From Candidatus Altimarinota bacterium (GTDB taxonomy: Bacteria; Patescibacteriota; Gracilibacteria; UBA1369; LOWO2-01-FULL-3), in assembly GCA_016763975.1 (NCBI GenBank), contig JAESSS010000096.1, positions 1 through 49,477 on the forward strand: a DNA stretch of 49,477 nt, given 5' to 3'. The position numbers were made by a program, and so were the translations under genes. Of the stretch, positions 9,124-16,649 are shown one piece after another (the stretch's first letter is position 1; the number at the start of each line of letters is the position of its first letter). The notes beneath the pieces are model-generated. The model saw only the letters and a list, made by a program, of their open reading frames with translations. It searched no databases and had not been told where the DNA came from.

Positions 9124-11640
9124 TTAGCAGTTCTTCTTAATTTCATCCAGAGCTCCGAGTGCCTGTAGGGGAGTCATGTTTTCTGTATCCATTTCTTTGA
9201 TGCCGTCGATCACCTTTTTGTGTTTTTTGTCCAAGCTGCTCGCCTCCCTAAACATTCCCATTTGTCCCGGCGACTGCACCCCTCTTCGAATATGTTTAGT
9301 TTCCAATTCTCCCAACACTCCTCGTGCCCGTCCCACAACTCCCACCGGCAATCCCGCTAACTTGGCCACCTCAATTCCATAACTCTTATCAACTGCACCT
9401 TCCACAATTTTGTATAAAAAGACCACACCTTCATCAGCATTTTCCCTCACCGCCACACTCAAATTTTTGCCACAGGCCAGACTATCAGCCAATTCCACCA
9501 ACTCGTGATAATGCGTCGCAAACAAAGTTTTGGCCCCAATCTCATCATGAATATGTTCTACAATCGCCCAAGCAATACTCACCCCATCATAAGTCGAAGT
9601 CCCACGCCCCACTTCATCCAAAATAATCAGCGATCGATCCGTCGCCTTATTTAAAATATAAGCCACCTCCTGCATCTCAACCATAAAAGTACTTTCGCCC
9701 TTGGAAAGATTGTCCGACGCCCCAACTCTCGTAAAAATCTGATCAAAAATCGGCATCATCGCACTTTCACAAGGAACAAAACTCCCAATCTGCGCCATCA
9801 AAACAGTCAGCGCAACCTGCCTCAAATATGTGGACTTACCACCCATATTTGGACCGGTAATCAGGAGAAAGTTAGCATCACTATTCATCTCACAATCATT
9901 CGGCACAAAGTCTCCAAATAGTTTTTCTACCACGGGATGTCTGCTATTTTTCAAATCAAAAACTTCCCCAAACTGCGGCCGACAAAATCTCTCCTTTATT
10001 GCAATAAAAGCAAAATTACTTAAAACATCGACCTCTGCTATCTCCCTAGCCAAAGCCTGTAACTTGCTTATTTCCTTCACCACCTCCATTCTAACTGAGT
10101 AGAAGAGTTCGAATTCCAACTCCTTGATTTTGTCCTCGGCGGAGAGCACTTTTTCCTCATATTCCTTTAATTCAGGAGTGATGTAACGTTCAGCGTTTAC
10201 TAGAGTTTGTTTGCGAATATAATCGTCAGGAACGGCTGCCAAATTGTTTTTGGAAATCTCAATGTAATATCCGAATACTTTATTGAATTTTACCTTTAAT
10301 GAGTTGATGCCAGTGCGCTCAATCTCTCTTCTCTGCAACTCAGCGATAAAACTTTTGCCTTCTGAACTTAATGAACGCAAAGCATCTAATTCCTGATTGT
10401 ATCCATCAGCAATTACTCCACCATCGCGTACCAAAACAGGACAATCTTCTTTTATCGCCCGGCCGATCAAGCTCGCCAACTCCGGCAAAGATTGCAAACC
10501 TCTATTCACCAAAGCCTCCAGCTCGGGCACCACCTGCAAACTCTGTTTCATCGCAATCAAATCCCGCCCACCTCCAGATCCCAAACTAAGCCGACTCAAC
10601 AAACGTTCGATATCATAAATCTTGCTCAGCAATTCTCGTGTCTGCCGCAAGAGAGAAGAATTCTGTACAAATTTATCAACTTGATCATGTCGAGCCTCAA
10701 TCAGTGACTGCTCCAAGAGCGGATGCAGAAGCCATTTTCTCAGTAGGCGCCCTCCCATAGAATTCATAGTCTGATCCAGCACTGAAATCAAAGTGCCAAA
10801 TTTTTTCTCACCACGTGTCGTATAAAAAAGCTCCAAATTTCTCACCGTCGCTTCATTCAAAGGCATGAAATCACTGCGCTCTTGATAGGTGATTTTGCCA
10901 ATATGTTTCAAATCTGTTTTTTGAGTTTCTTTTAAATAAGCATAAAGCATGCCGGAAGCCCGGGTCGCTAAATCACGATTTTCCAATCCAAAAATCACCA
11001 AAGATTTCAAATTAAAAGCCTGTAAAAGATCTCGCTCAGCTGATCCCGCGTACAAAAATGGAAAAACACACAAACGTGAAAACTTCCCCAAAAAATCTCT
11101 CATAGAACCTGCCAGCTCCTCACTACAAATTATTTCCGCCAAATCCAAACGCATAATCTCATCCTCCAAATCACTCGATTCAGGATATTCACTAACCCGA
11201 AACTCGCCAGTTGTCACATCGCTATATGCTAGCGCAAATCCAGACTTACCCCGCACCAAAGCTGCCACATAATTATTAGCATTTTGCTCCAGAATATTAT
11301 GATCAAAAGTTGTGCCAGGCGTCACCACCCTCGCCACTTCGCGCTGCACAATCCCCATGCCATCAGGCGATGTAGTTTGCTCAGCAATCGCTACTTTTTT
11401 GCCAGCCCTCGTCAATTTGGCCAAGTAATTATCAAGAGCGTGATAGGGCACACCGCACATCGGAATCTTGTCCTCACTCTTGCCCCGCGCCGTCAAAGTA
11501 ATCTGCAAAATCTCCGCCGCCTCAACCGCATCCTCAAAAAACATCTCATAAAAATCCCCCAGCCTAAACATCAAAACGCAGTCCTGCTGTTGGGCTTTGA
11601 TCTCCTGATACTGCGCCATCATGGGGGTGAGCTTTGCCAT
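9124..11640 (-). CDS. mutS: DNA mismatch repair protein MutS
   Basis: 838 aa, normal length. It binds mismatches as a dimer and hands the signal to MutL by ATP-driven clamp formation. The mismatch-contact motif is present near the N-terminus (RLGDFYEMFFEDA, Phe-Tyr-Glu). The ATPase domain has Walker A GPNMGGKSTYLRQ, the signature around GESTFMVEM, Walker B LIILDEVGRGTSTYDG and the H-loop ATHYHELVEL. The N-terminus MAKLTPMMAQY is typical. A promoter with TAGAAT 9 nt before the ATG is visible. mutL is the second gene downstream. No truncation or odd residues were seen. Confidence 0.98.
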   Translation of the reverse strand: MAKLTPMMAQYQEIKAQQQDCVLMFRLGDFYEMFFEDAVEAAEILQITLTARGKSEDKIPMCGVPYHALDNYLAKLTRAGKKVAIAEQTTSPDGMGIVQREVARVVTPGTTFDHNILEQNANNYVAALVRGKSGFALAYSDVTTGEFRVSEYPESSDLEDEIMRLDLAEIICSEELAGSMRDFLGKFSRLCVFPFLYAGSAERDLLQAFNLKSLVIFGLENRDLATRASGMLYAYLKETQKTDLKHIGKITYQERSDFMPLNEATVRNLELFYTTRGEKKFGTLISVLDQTMNSMGGRLLRKWLLHPLLEQSLIEARHDQVDKFVQNSSLLRQTRELLSKIYDIERLLSRLSLGSGGGRDLIAMKQSLQVVPELEALVNRGLQSLPELASLIGRAIKEDCPVLVRDGGVIADGYNQELDALRSLSSEGKSFIAELQRREIERTGINSLKVKFNKVFGYYIEISKNNLAAVPDDYIRKQTLVNAERYITPELKEYEEKVLSAEDKIKELEFELFYSVRMEVVKEISKLQALAREIAEVDVLSNFAFIAIKERFCRPQFGEVFDLKNSRHPVVEKLFGDFVPNDCEMNSDANFLLITGPNMGGKSTYLRQVALTVLMAQIGSFVPCESAMMPIFDQIFTRVGASDNLSKGESTFMVEMQEVAYILNKATDRSLIILDEVGRGTSTYDGVSIAWAIVEHIHDEIGAKTLFATHYHELVELADSLACGKNLSVAVRENADEGVVFLYKIVEGAVDKSYGIEVAKLAGLPVGVVGRARGVLGELETKHIRRGVQSPGQMGMFREASSLDKKHKKVIDGIKEMDTENMTPLQALGALDEIKKNC

Positions 11641-11649
11641 AGTGGATGA

Positions 11650-11677
11650 ATTCTAACTTAAACTCATCGTTTCGCAA
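11650..11677 (-). promoter_or_regulatory. Putative mutS promoter
   Basis: On the minus strand TTGCGA (11672-11677), a 16-nt spacer and TAGAAT (11650-11655) precede the mutS ATG by 9 nt. As for mutL, this predicts a transcript with almost no leader and no Shine-Dalgarno sequence. The rest of the 105-nt gap to the next gene shows only a small unassigned hairpin (GCTGTC-TTT-GGCAGC). Confidence 0.5.
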
Positions 11678-11745
11678 GATCTATCCAATATTTTTCCAAA
11701 AACAATTCAGACACACTACTTTGTAGGGGCTGTCTTTGGCAGCTA

Positions 11746-12396
11746 TCATTGCTTCCTATAAATCGCGATTGCATCTCTCACTTGCTGATTGATTGTGTCT
11801 CGCTCAAATTCCACTGGTACAGTAGCGGGGACCTCACCATCAAGCTTCCATCTTTGATAGTGCAAATGGTCGCTGTCCATACAGCCGGTCCTGGCAGTCT
11901 CCGCAATCACTTGCCCTTGCTCAACTCTATCTCCTTTTTTCACCGAAACATTTCCAATGTGTGCATAAGAGCTGAAAATACCCCCCTCATGCTCCAAAAC
12001 TATGGCATTTGTAATTAGGCTAATATAAATCCCCATCTTCATTTTTTGAGTCATTCTACTGAAGGCATCCGCTGTAATTGTCTGTGTTTTTCCCTCCAAG
12101 CTAACCTCAACCATATCTCCAACTCTGCGCATATTAGGAGTGGCAAACATCAAAGCCTCCAATTTCTCCACATTCTCAGGCTTAATCAATTCGTCATAGT
12201 CGCTGCCCTTGAGCATTGTTGTAGAGTCTCCATACGCTCTAACAACTGTGCCTGTCGAGTCAGCCACCACCTTGCTACCAGGCTTACAAACAATATCAAT
12301 GGCATGTTTGGACCCAGCATCGTCAGCATGCGTCGGCTCATCCACGATTGTATATTTCGCATCATCCTCCAGGGGAAACTGACATTTCTCACTCAT
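11746..12396 (-). CDS. M23-family (LytM-like) metallopeptidase domain protein
   Basis: 216 aa. M23 enzymes cut peptide cross-bridges in peptidoglycan using a zinc ion. The ligand pattern is visible: HAIDIVCKPGSKVVAD (His and Asp of the first motif, residues about 30-45), SSYAHIGNV (residues about 143-151), and HLHYQRW near residue 180 (HxH motif). The VKKGDRVEQGQVIAETA stretch is the usual beta-hairpin between them. Oddly there is no signal peptide or membrane helix at the N-terminus (MSEKCQFPLEDDAKYTIVDE), so either export is by another route or the substrate is met after lysis. It stands alone between mutS and dinB on the minus strand. Confidence 0.85.
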   Translation of the reverse strand: MSEKCQFPLEDDAKYTIVDEPTHADDAGSKHAIDIVCKPGSKVVADSTGTVVRAYGDSTTMLKGSDYDELIKPENVEKLEALMFATPNMRRVGDMVEVSLEGKTQTITADAFSRMTQKMKMGIYISLITNAIVLEHEGGIFSSYAHIGNVSVKKGDRVEQGQVIAETARTGCMDSDHLHYQRWKLDGEVPATVPVEFERDTINQQVRDAIAIYRKQ

Positions 12397-12437
12397 GAAA
12401 ATAATTAGATTTCCTCTAATTATAGCATAAACAAGCC

Positions 12438-13628
12438 CTAAATCCCATGCCTCAACACGTTCGTGCCATAAAGCTTCCTCACTTTGTCTATGGCATAAAA
12501 AAGCTTCTCCTCCTCATCACTACGCTCAAAAAGACTCAAATTGTACACCGATTTCAACCCACTAACCCCAATCCCCACCAACCTCACCGCTTCCCCCTCT
12601 CTCAAATTCTCCAAAAACAATTTCTTAGCCTCCGCAAACAATTTGGTGTCACACATACTCGGCAAATCCAAATGCCTCTGAAAACCATTGTCATCAAACT
12701 TCGCCCCCCCGTCCTCATAAACCTTGTATCTAATCTTCACAAAAATTGTACTGGCCTTCATGTTGTGACTCCTCAATTTCTCAAAAACCTGTCCCGACAT
12801 TTCCTTTAATTGTTTGATACAAGTCTGCTTCGAACTAACAATGCGATAAAAAGTATGTTCCTTGGAAATGGATTTGGGGGGAGGTCGCAGCGAAACAACT
12901 TCTGAATTATCAACACCCCGACACCTCTTCCAAAGCATAATAGTTTGTAATCCAAACTTGCCAATAACCTCTTCAGGACTCATCACTGCCAAATCTCCAA
13001 GTTTTTTCACCCCAACTCCTTCCAACAACGCACAAGTCCGTGGACCAATGCCCGGCATCGCCCTCAGGGAAAGAGGCGCCAGAAAATCCGCCTCCTTCCC
13101 AAACGGCACTACCGTCAACTTGTGTGGTTTATTCAAACCAGAAGCCACTTTGGCCACAACCTTGCTACTGGCCATGCCACAACTAACCGACAATCCCAAA
13201 TTGGAATGAACCTCCAGCAAAATGCTCTTAGCCAACATCTCCGCACTCTCCCCCCAAGTCTCCCCACATCCAGTAATGTCTAAATACGCCTCATCAATCG
13301 AAGCCATCTGAACGTCTGGAGTATATTTGCAAAAGACCTCATACATCCTTTTCGAGAAGTCTCGATAAGCCTCAAAATTCCCCCTCACCACAACTGCTTT
13401 CGGACACTTCTGTTTAGCCAAATACATTGGCATTCCCGACTTGATTCCAAAGCGCCTCGCTTCATAACTTGCGGCGGAAACGATACCGTTCTTGGAGCTC
13501 GGCCCACCAACTAATAGTGGAAGGCCTCTCAATTTAGGATTTAATATTTGCTCAACAGAGGCAAAAAAAGCGTCGGCATCAATGTGCAAGATGTGGCGCT
13601 TTCTCTGTTTTAAAGGGATATCAAACAT
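12438..13628 (-). CDS. dinB: DNA polymerase IV (Y-family translesion polymerase)
   Basis: 396 aa. It copies past damaged bases with low fidelity. The catalytic motifs are complete: HIDADAFFASVEQ at the N-terminus (first carboxylates), SYEARRFGIKSGM (nucleotide-binding fingers), and MASIDEAYLDIT (second carboxylates). The helix-hairpin-helix MPGIGPRTCALLEGVGV lies near residue 190 and the little-finger domain follows. The N-terminal MFDIPLKQRKR precedes the motif by about 15 residues. The start lies 2 nt after the stop of a 67-aa ORF, with lexA just upstream, so an SOS response link is likely, although I see no lexA-type operator directly before this pair. Confidence 0.96.
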   Translation of the reverse strand: MFDIPLKQRKRHILHIDADAFFASVEQILNPKLRGLPLLVGGPSSKNGIVSAASYEARRFGIKSGMPMYLAKQKCPKAVVVRGNFEAYRDFSKRMYEVFCKYTPDVQMASIDEAYLDITGCGETWGESAEMLAKSILLEVHSNLGLSVSCGMASSKVVAKVASGLNKPHKLTVVPFGKEADFLAPLSLRAMPGIGPRTCALLEGVGVKKLGDLAVMSPEEVIGKFGLQTIMLWKRCRGVDNSEVVSLRPPPKSISKEHTFYRIVSSKQTCIKQLKEMSGQVFEKLRSHNMKASTIFVKIRYKVYEDGGAKFDDNGFQRHLDLPSMCDTKLFAEAKKLFLENLREGEAVRLVGIGVSGLKSVYNLSLFERSDEEEKLFYAIDKVRKLYGTNVLRHGI

Positions 13629-13630
13629 GG

Positions 13631-13834
13631 CTAAAACATTGCTACTTGACCATCAATTTTGTAGGTCAGTTTTTTCAAAGACTTTTTCCAGTCTTTAGCT
13701 TTTTGCCATAAACTTCTTTTTTTGATTTGGAGTTTTCTTCTCCATCCGTTTGTGGCATCAAACTTTCTAGTGTGTAGTCTGACACTTTTGTGAGACTTTG
13801 CCTGTGATGTATCGATTGTGAGTGTTAAGAACAT
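13631..13834 (-). CDS. Small basic ORF coupled to dinB, 67 aa
   Basis: Unrecognised. The predicted peptide is strongly basic (Lys/Arg rich, with RRKLQIKKRSLWQKAKDWKK at its centre) with no membrane segment. Its TAG stop is followed after 2 nt by the dinB ATG, so ribosomes could pass directly from one to the other. It sits between the lexA terminator-like hairpin and dinB. It could be a small DNA- or polymerase-binding partner of DinB, but the composition alone could also arise by chance, so coding status is uncertain. Confidence 0.4.
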   Translation of the reverse strand: MFLTLTIDTSQAKSHKSVRLHTRKFDATNGWRRKLQIKKRSLWQKAKDWKKSLKKLTYKIDGQVAMF

Positions 13835-13858
13835 AATTCTTAGGGGTTAGGAAAATAC

Positions 13859-13879
13859 GGCTTCAATAAAACAGAAGCC
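13859..13879 (-). terminator. Possible terminator downstream of lexA
   Basis: On the minus strand, GGCTTC (13874-13879) pairs with GAAGCC (13859-13864) around a 9-nt loop, followed by GTATTTT. It lies 38 nt after the lexA stop and before the 67-aa ORF. The stem is only 6 bp, so termination would be partial. Confidence 0.45.
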
Positions 13880-13916
13880 AAATAACGATTTTTACTTTAT
13901 AAAGTTTGGGTGATTG

Positions 13917-14531
13917 CTAGTACTGCCGTATCAGGCTCGTCACCACTCCTTGGATTTCTAATTCATTCTCTGCATAAATATCTGAGTAGTCAGGATTTTC
14001 AGCTTTTAGGTAAAATTTGCCTTTCTGTTCAACAAATCTTTTGATTGTATTGCCACCATCAACAAGTGCAACAACGATATGACCTTTTCTCGCTTCTTTT
14101 TTCATATCTACCACTACAATATCTCCTTCAAAAATTCCTGCATCAATCATACTATCGCCTGTTACTTTTAGGAGGAAGTAGTCTTTTGAATTGGATGCGA
14201 TATCTTCACCAACTGACATCCAGCTATCTATGTATTCTTCGCTGAGTACAGGTCCTCCAGCGGGGATTGAACCGAGAAGAGGAAGTCTGATACCACTTGG
14301 AGCTTCAAATCTTTCTCTAACGGAACTAAGCAGTTTGATACCACGAGGTGTGTCGTCTTTTTCAATGAATCCTTTTTCTTTTAAAGCTTTGATATGTTTG
14401 AGGATACTATTGTCAGAGCTCACTCCAAAATTTTCACGCATCTCACGAAGAGTAGGAGACTTGCCTTCTGCAAGTTGGTATTCTTCGATGAATTTAAATA
14501 CCGCTTCTTGTTTTTCTGTGAGGTGTTCCAT
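13917..14531 (-). CDS. lexA: LexA repressor
   Basis: 204 aa. Represses SOS genes and cleaves itself when RecA filaments form. The N-terminal winged helix (residues 1-65) has the usual LTEKQEAVFKFIEEY opening and SPTLREMRENFGV recognition helix. The cleavage bond is Ala91-Gly92 in GSIPAGGPVL; the catalytic dyad is Ser127 (VTGDSMIDAGI) and Lys164 (GGNTIKRF). All are intact. It is transcribed from a promoter that carries two copies of an 18-bp palindrome, which implies autoregulation. The integrase gene lies immediately upstream on the same strand and dinB downstream. Confidence 0.97.
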   Translation of the reverse strand: MEHLTEKQEAVFKFIEEYQLAEGKSPTLREMRENFGVSSDNSILKHIKALKEKGFIEKDDTPRGIKLLSSVRERFEAPSGIRLPLLGSIPAGGPVLSEEYIDSWMSVGEDIASNSKDYFLLKVTGDSMIDAGIFEGDIVVVDMKKEARKGHIVVALVDGGNTIKRFVEQKGKFYLKAENPDYSDIYAENELEIQGVVTSLIRQY

Positions 14532-14540
14532 ATGTTTTTG

Positions 14541-14590
14541 GGTAAGTGTATGCTCACCCCCAATATAGGTGAGTAAACACTCACCGTCAA
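14541..14590 (-). promoter_or_regulatory. lexA promoter with two LexA-type operators
   Basis: On the minus strand: TTGACG (-35, 14585-14590), a 17-nt spacer, TATATT (-10, 14562-14567). A perfect palindrome GGTGAGT-N4-ACTCACC (14568-14585) fills the spacer; a second, near-perfect copy GGTAAGT-N4-GCTCACC (14541-14558) lies just after the -10 box. Centres are 27 bp apart. Repressor on either site would block RNA polymerase, so self-repression by LexA is the natural reading. The motif differs from both the E. coli (CTGT-N8-ACAG) and Bacillus (CGAAC-N4-GTTCG) boxes. Confidence 0.8.
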
Positions 14591-14609
14591 GACTAATTTA
14601 CTAAAAAAG

Positions 14610-15464
14610 TCATAAAGGACTCTGGATTGTCTTGAGATAGGGCTTTGTCAGTTTGGTATAGCGCTGAGTTGTGCGGATATCTTTGTGGCCTAAGAGTTCT
14701 TGGACATGGCGGATGCTGCAGCCATTTTCTAACATATGCGTGGCAAAACTGTGCCTGAGGGAGTGAAAAGTTGCGTCTTTGTAAATGCCTGCTCTAAATA
14801 GGGAGTTGTTGAAAACTTTTTGCAGTGATCTACTGGTCAATTTGCCTCCACGCCGACTGGGGAAGATGAAGTCGCTGGGTGAAATTTCCCTGAAGATGCT
14901 GCGTAATTGCTCGTGTAGTTTTGCTGAAAAGATTGTGAGGCGATCCTTGCCGCCTTTGCCATTGCGGACCGTGAGTAGGGAATTGTGGAGGTCAATGTCC
15001 TTCATTTTTAGATTCAAAACTTCTGATATTCGCAATCCTGAGCTGTAGGCGAGGCTAATCATTAGGGAATATTTTTTATTTTCGGTTACTTCTATTAATT
15101 TGGAAATATCTTCACGAGTGAGTACCACCGTCAATTTGTTGTTTGTGACAGCTAGGGAAATGGGGTTTTTGAATTGAATTCCTCTGACATAACGATAGAA
15201 AAATTTGATTGCTTGTAGATAAAGGTTTGTACTTGAGGAGGAAAGGCCAAGTTCTCTTCTGGAAATTATAAAAAGTTTAACGACCTCGGCATCATAGTTA
15301 ACCGAGCCCTCGGTAAAAATCAAAAATTTCTTCACACAATAAAGATAAATATGAAGAGTATTTTTGCTATAGCCCTTCAACATAATCTCATGCTCAAGTT
15401 TGATCAGATGATCTCTCATAATAGTGGGTGATAAGTAACTAGGACTACACATGTTACAGATCAA
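14610..15464 (-). CDS. Tyrosine recombinase, candidate integron integrase
   Basis: 284 aa from 15464; the in-frame ATG at 15419 (MRDHLIKLEHEIMLKGYSKN) may be the true start, since it matches the usual Xer/IntI N-terminus better. The core-binding SAM-like domain spans about residues 16-100. Catalytic residues are complete: Arg145 (SGLRISEVL), Lys170 (NGKGGKDR), His234 and Arg237 (HSLRHSFATHM), His260 (LLGHKDIRTT) and Tyr269 (RYT). The extra IntI-specific segment normally found between the Lys and His-x-x-Arg motifs is absent, so by sequence it is XerC/XerD-like. Its position decides the reading: it faces away from a series of plus-strand genes bounded by attC-like sites, as integron integrases do. 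lexA lies 78 nt downstream. A plain chromosomal Xer is the alternative. Confidence 0.88.
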   Translation of the reverse strand: MICNMCSPSYLSPTIMRDHLIKLEHEIMLKGYSKNTLHIYLYCVKKFLIFTEGSVNYDAEVVKLFIISRRELGLSSSSTNLYLQAIKFFYRYVRGIQFKNPISLAVTNNKLTVVLTREDISKLIEVTENKKYSLMISLAYSSGLRISEVLNLKMKDIDLHNSLLTVRNGKGGKDRLTIFSAKLHEQLRSIFREISPSDFIFPSRRGGKLTSRSLQKVFNNSLFRAGIYKDATFHSLRHSFATHMLENGCSIRHVQELLGHKDIRTTQRYTKLTKPYLKTIQSPL

Positions 15465-15540
15465 ACTTAAAATTTTCTTAAAAAAAACTTAAAAAAACTA
15501 AAAGCCCCAAAACCCGCAGCAAAAAAACAAAACCAAGCTG

Positions 15541-15578
15541 TTTACACAAACAAAAGCATGCTATTTTGTTCGTATAAA
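15541..15578. repeat. Inverted repeat, candidate recombinase or regulator site
   Basis: Arms TTTACACAAACAAAA (15541-15555) and TTTTGTTCGTATAAA (15564-15578) match at 13 of 15 positions around the 8-nt spacer GCATGCTA. The size and spacing are like a two-arm tyrosine-recombinase core site, and it ends 5 nt before the putative insertion point GTTGTCG. It could equally be a repressor operator. Confidence 0.6.
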
Positions 15579-15582
15579 CAGA

Positions 15583-15595
15583 CGTTGTCGGAAAT
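15583..15595 (+). repeat. Candidate attI crossover (first copy of CGTTGTCGGAAAT)
   Basis: The 13-mer CGTTGTCGGAAAT occurs here and again exactly at 16017-16029. Both fit the pattern GTT-NNNN-GAAAT also seen as GTTAGGCGAAAT at 16559 and 18095. In integrons the strand exchange point is G^TTRRRY, so this copy is the likely attI or first cassette boundary. Confidence 0.6.
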
Positions 15596-15685
15596 TAAAA
15601 GGAGTTCTCACTCATAAAAAATTGGTTCGCTTTTTTTTCAAAGAAAATTTGATACAATCAAGAACCTAATAATTAACGATATCAC

Positions 15686-15982
15686 ATGCTTGAACAACAC
15701 GTATACGATCCTGATGCAGTAGTCATAGATCTATCTCGCCGACTAGATCGTGGAGATACTTCACATATCAGAATAGAAAATCCTGTAGAAGGTGATCCCA
15801 TCCCGGATGCTTTGTTAAGCCGACTCGATCATCTTTTTGATGGCAATTCAGCGCCAAGTGATATAGGTGGCCTTACCTTAAAAACCGGAGCAATTGCTGA
15901 GGAAAAAAAAGGCGAAATTGTTGATTGTCTACGATCACTTTTGGATGCTGGAGCAGAAATTTCTGTTCAATCAAATCCTTAA
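15686..15982 (+). CDS. Cassette 1 protein, unknown, 98 aa
   Basis: No family recognised. It is a soluble, acidic protein: residues 10-40 hold DLSRRLDRGDTSHIRIENPV and then PIPDALLSRLDHLFDG, with a C-terminal helix EEKKGEIVDCLRSLLDAGAE. No signal peptide or membrane helix. It is the only gene between the two copies of CGTTGTCGGAAAT (15583 and 16017), so it reads as the first cassette, although no paired attC arms are visible in the 35 nt after its stop. An extended -10 box (TTGATACAAT, 15649-15658) may drive it and the following cassette genes. Confidence 0.6.
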   Translation: MLEQHVYDPDAVVIDLSRRLDRGDTSHIRIENPVEGDPIPDALLSRLDHLFDGNSAPSDIGGLTLKTGAIAEEKKGEIVDCLRSLLDAGAEISVQSNP

Positions 15983-16016
15983 GCCAAGGAAATTAGAACT
16001 CATTTTTACATCCAAC

Positions 16017-16029
16017 CGTTGTCGGAAAT
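16017..16029 (+). repeat. Cassette 1/2 boundary (second copy of CGTTGTCGGAAAT)
   Basis: This is an exact second copy of the 13-mer at 15583-15595. The G^TT crossover would be at 16018/16019. Upstream TACATCCAACC resembles the right ends of the attC sites (CCAGCC, GACC before GTT), but no left arm is found, so the attC of cassette 1 is truncated or decayed. Confidence 0.55.
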
Positions 16030-16062
16030 GACTTTTGTCCTTATTATCTCAACAACAACGTT

Positions 16063-16443
16063 ATGAAAAAATTACTTGGTATATCATTAAGCTTCGTCAT
16101 TTTGCTTGCTGGCTGTTCTGGGGGAAATGATGCGTATGTGGAAGACAAGCTCGCAACTCCTCTTCAAGCTATTATTGCGGAAAATCTTTTACTGATTGAA
16201 AATAGTGATACATATCCGTTAAATACAGAATTGCACATAGAAAGAATGTTGCCTGAAAACCCCAAAGATTTACCTTGGCTCAAAGTAGTTATTATACAAG
16301 ATGGCCTACCTGATGATTCAATCAAAAGAGAAGAATCTGAACTTCATCTAAAACGCCAGCAAGATGGCTTATGGGAAGTAACCTACAGTGAGCTATTAGA
16401 CTTTGAATGTTATAGAGAAAAATCTAAGCAAGGTTGTATTTAG
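16063..16443 (+). CDS. Cassette 2 lipoprotein, unknown, 126 aa
   Basis: An N-terminal lipoprotein signal (MKKLLGISLSFVILLAGCSG, lipobox LAGC) predicts export and acylation on Cys18. The mature part is about 108 residues, with PLNTELHIERMLPENP and LPWLKVVIIQDG segments and two Cys near the C-terminus (FECYREKSKQGCI) that could form a disulfide. No family recognised. The gene fills the cassette between 16018 and attC site 1, with a 34-nt leader and 15 nt between the stop and the attC left core. Exported small proteins are a frequent cassette cargo. Confidence 0.72.
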   Translation: MKKLLGISLSFVILLAGCSGGNDAYVEDKLATPLQAIIAENLLLIENSDTYPLNTELHIERMLPENPKDLPWLKVVIIQDGLPDDSIKREESELHLKRQQDGLWEVTYSELLDFECYREKSKQGCI

Positions 16444-16458
16444 ACAAAAGTAACAAGA

Positions 16459-16565
16459 GCTAACAGGAGTATATCTGGTTCGCTCATTCCATTCACTCAC
16501 CCAAAATAGCTAGTGCACAAAAATTGTAGCACTAGCTATCTTCAGATATACTCCAGCCGTTAGGC
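16459..16565 (+). repeat. attC-like recombination site 1
   Basis: 107 bp. Left core GCTAAC (16459-16464) and right core GTTAGGC (16559-16565) flank perfect 12-bp inverted arms GGAGTATATCTG (16466-16477) and CAGATATACTCC. The unpaired patch between core and arm is A on the left and AGCC on the right, the kind of asymmetry that marks the recombining strand of folded attC sites. A second inner stem TAGCTAGTGC/GCACTAGCTA lies in the centre. The structure and its place directly after a gene match integron attC sites. Confidence 0.85.
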
Positions 16566-16649
16566 GAAATAGTAATAAATACGAAACAGGAAAACCTTGA
16601 CAGGGTACATAAGACATGGTTCAATGTGTCCTTAGTTAATCCGAACAAT

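Larger units (their letters stand above)
15465..15685. promoter_or_regulatory. Integrase-cassette intergenic region with candidate attI
   Basis: This 221-nt gene-free stretch separates the divergent integrase and first cassette gene. It holds an A-rich segment (15479-15535), a 15-bp dyad around GCATGCTA (15541-15578), the boundary word CGTTGTCGGAAAT (15583-15595), a GAGT-N4-ACTC core like the lexA operator (15602-15613) and an extended -10 box TTGATACAAT (15649-15658) 27 nt before the first ORF. In an integron this is where attI, the integrase promoter and the cassette promoter lie. Assignment of each is inference. Confidence 0.55.

Noticed and set aside
11284-11649. 121-aa plus-strand ORF over the mutS 5' end
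   Set aside because: His/Arg-rich translation of the opposite strand of a conserved gene; no sign of coding.
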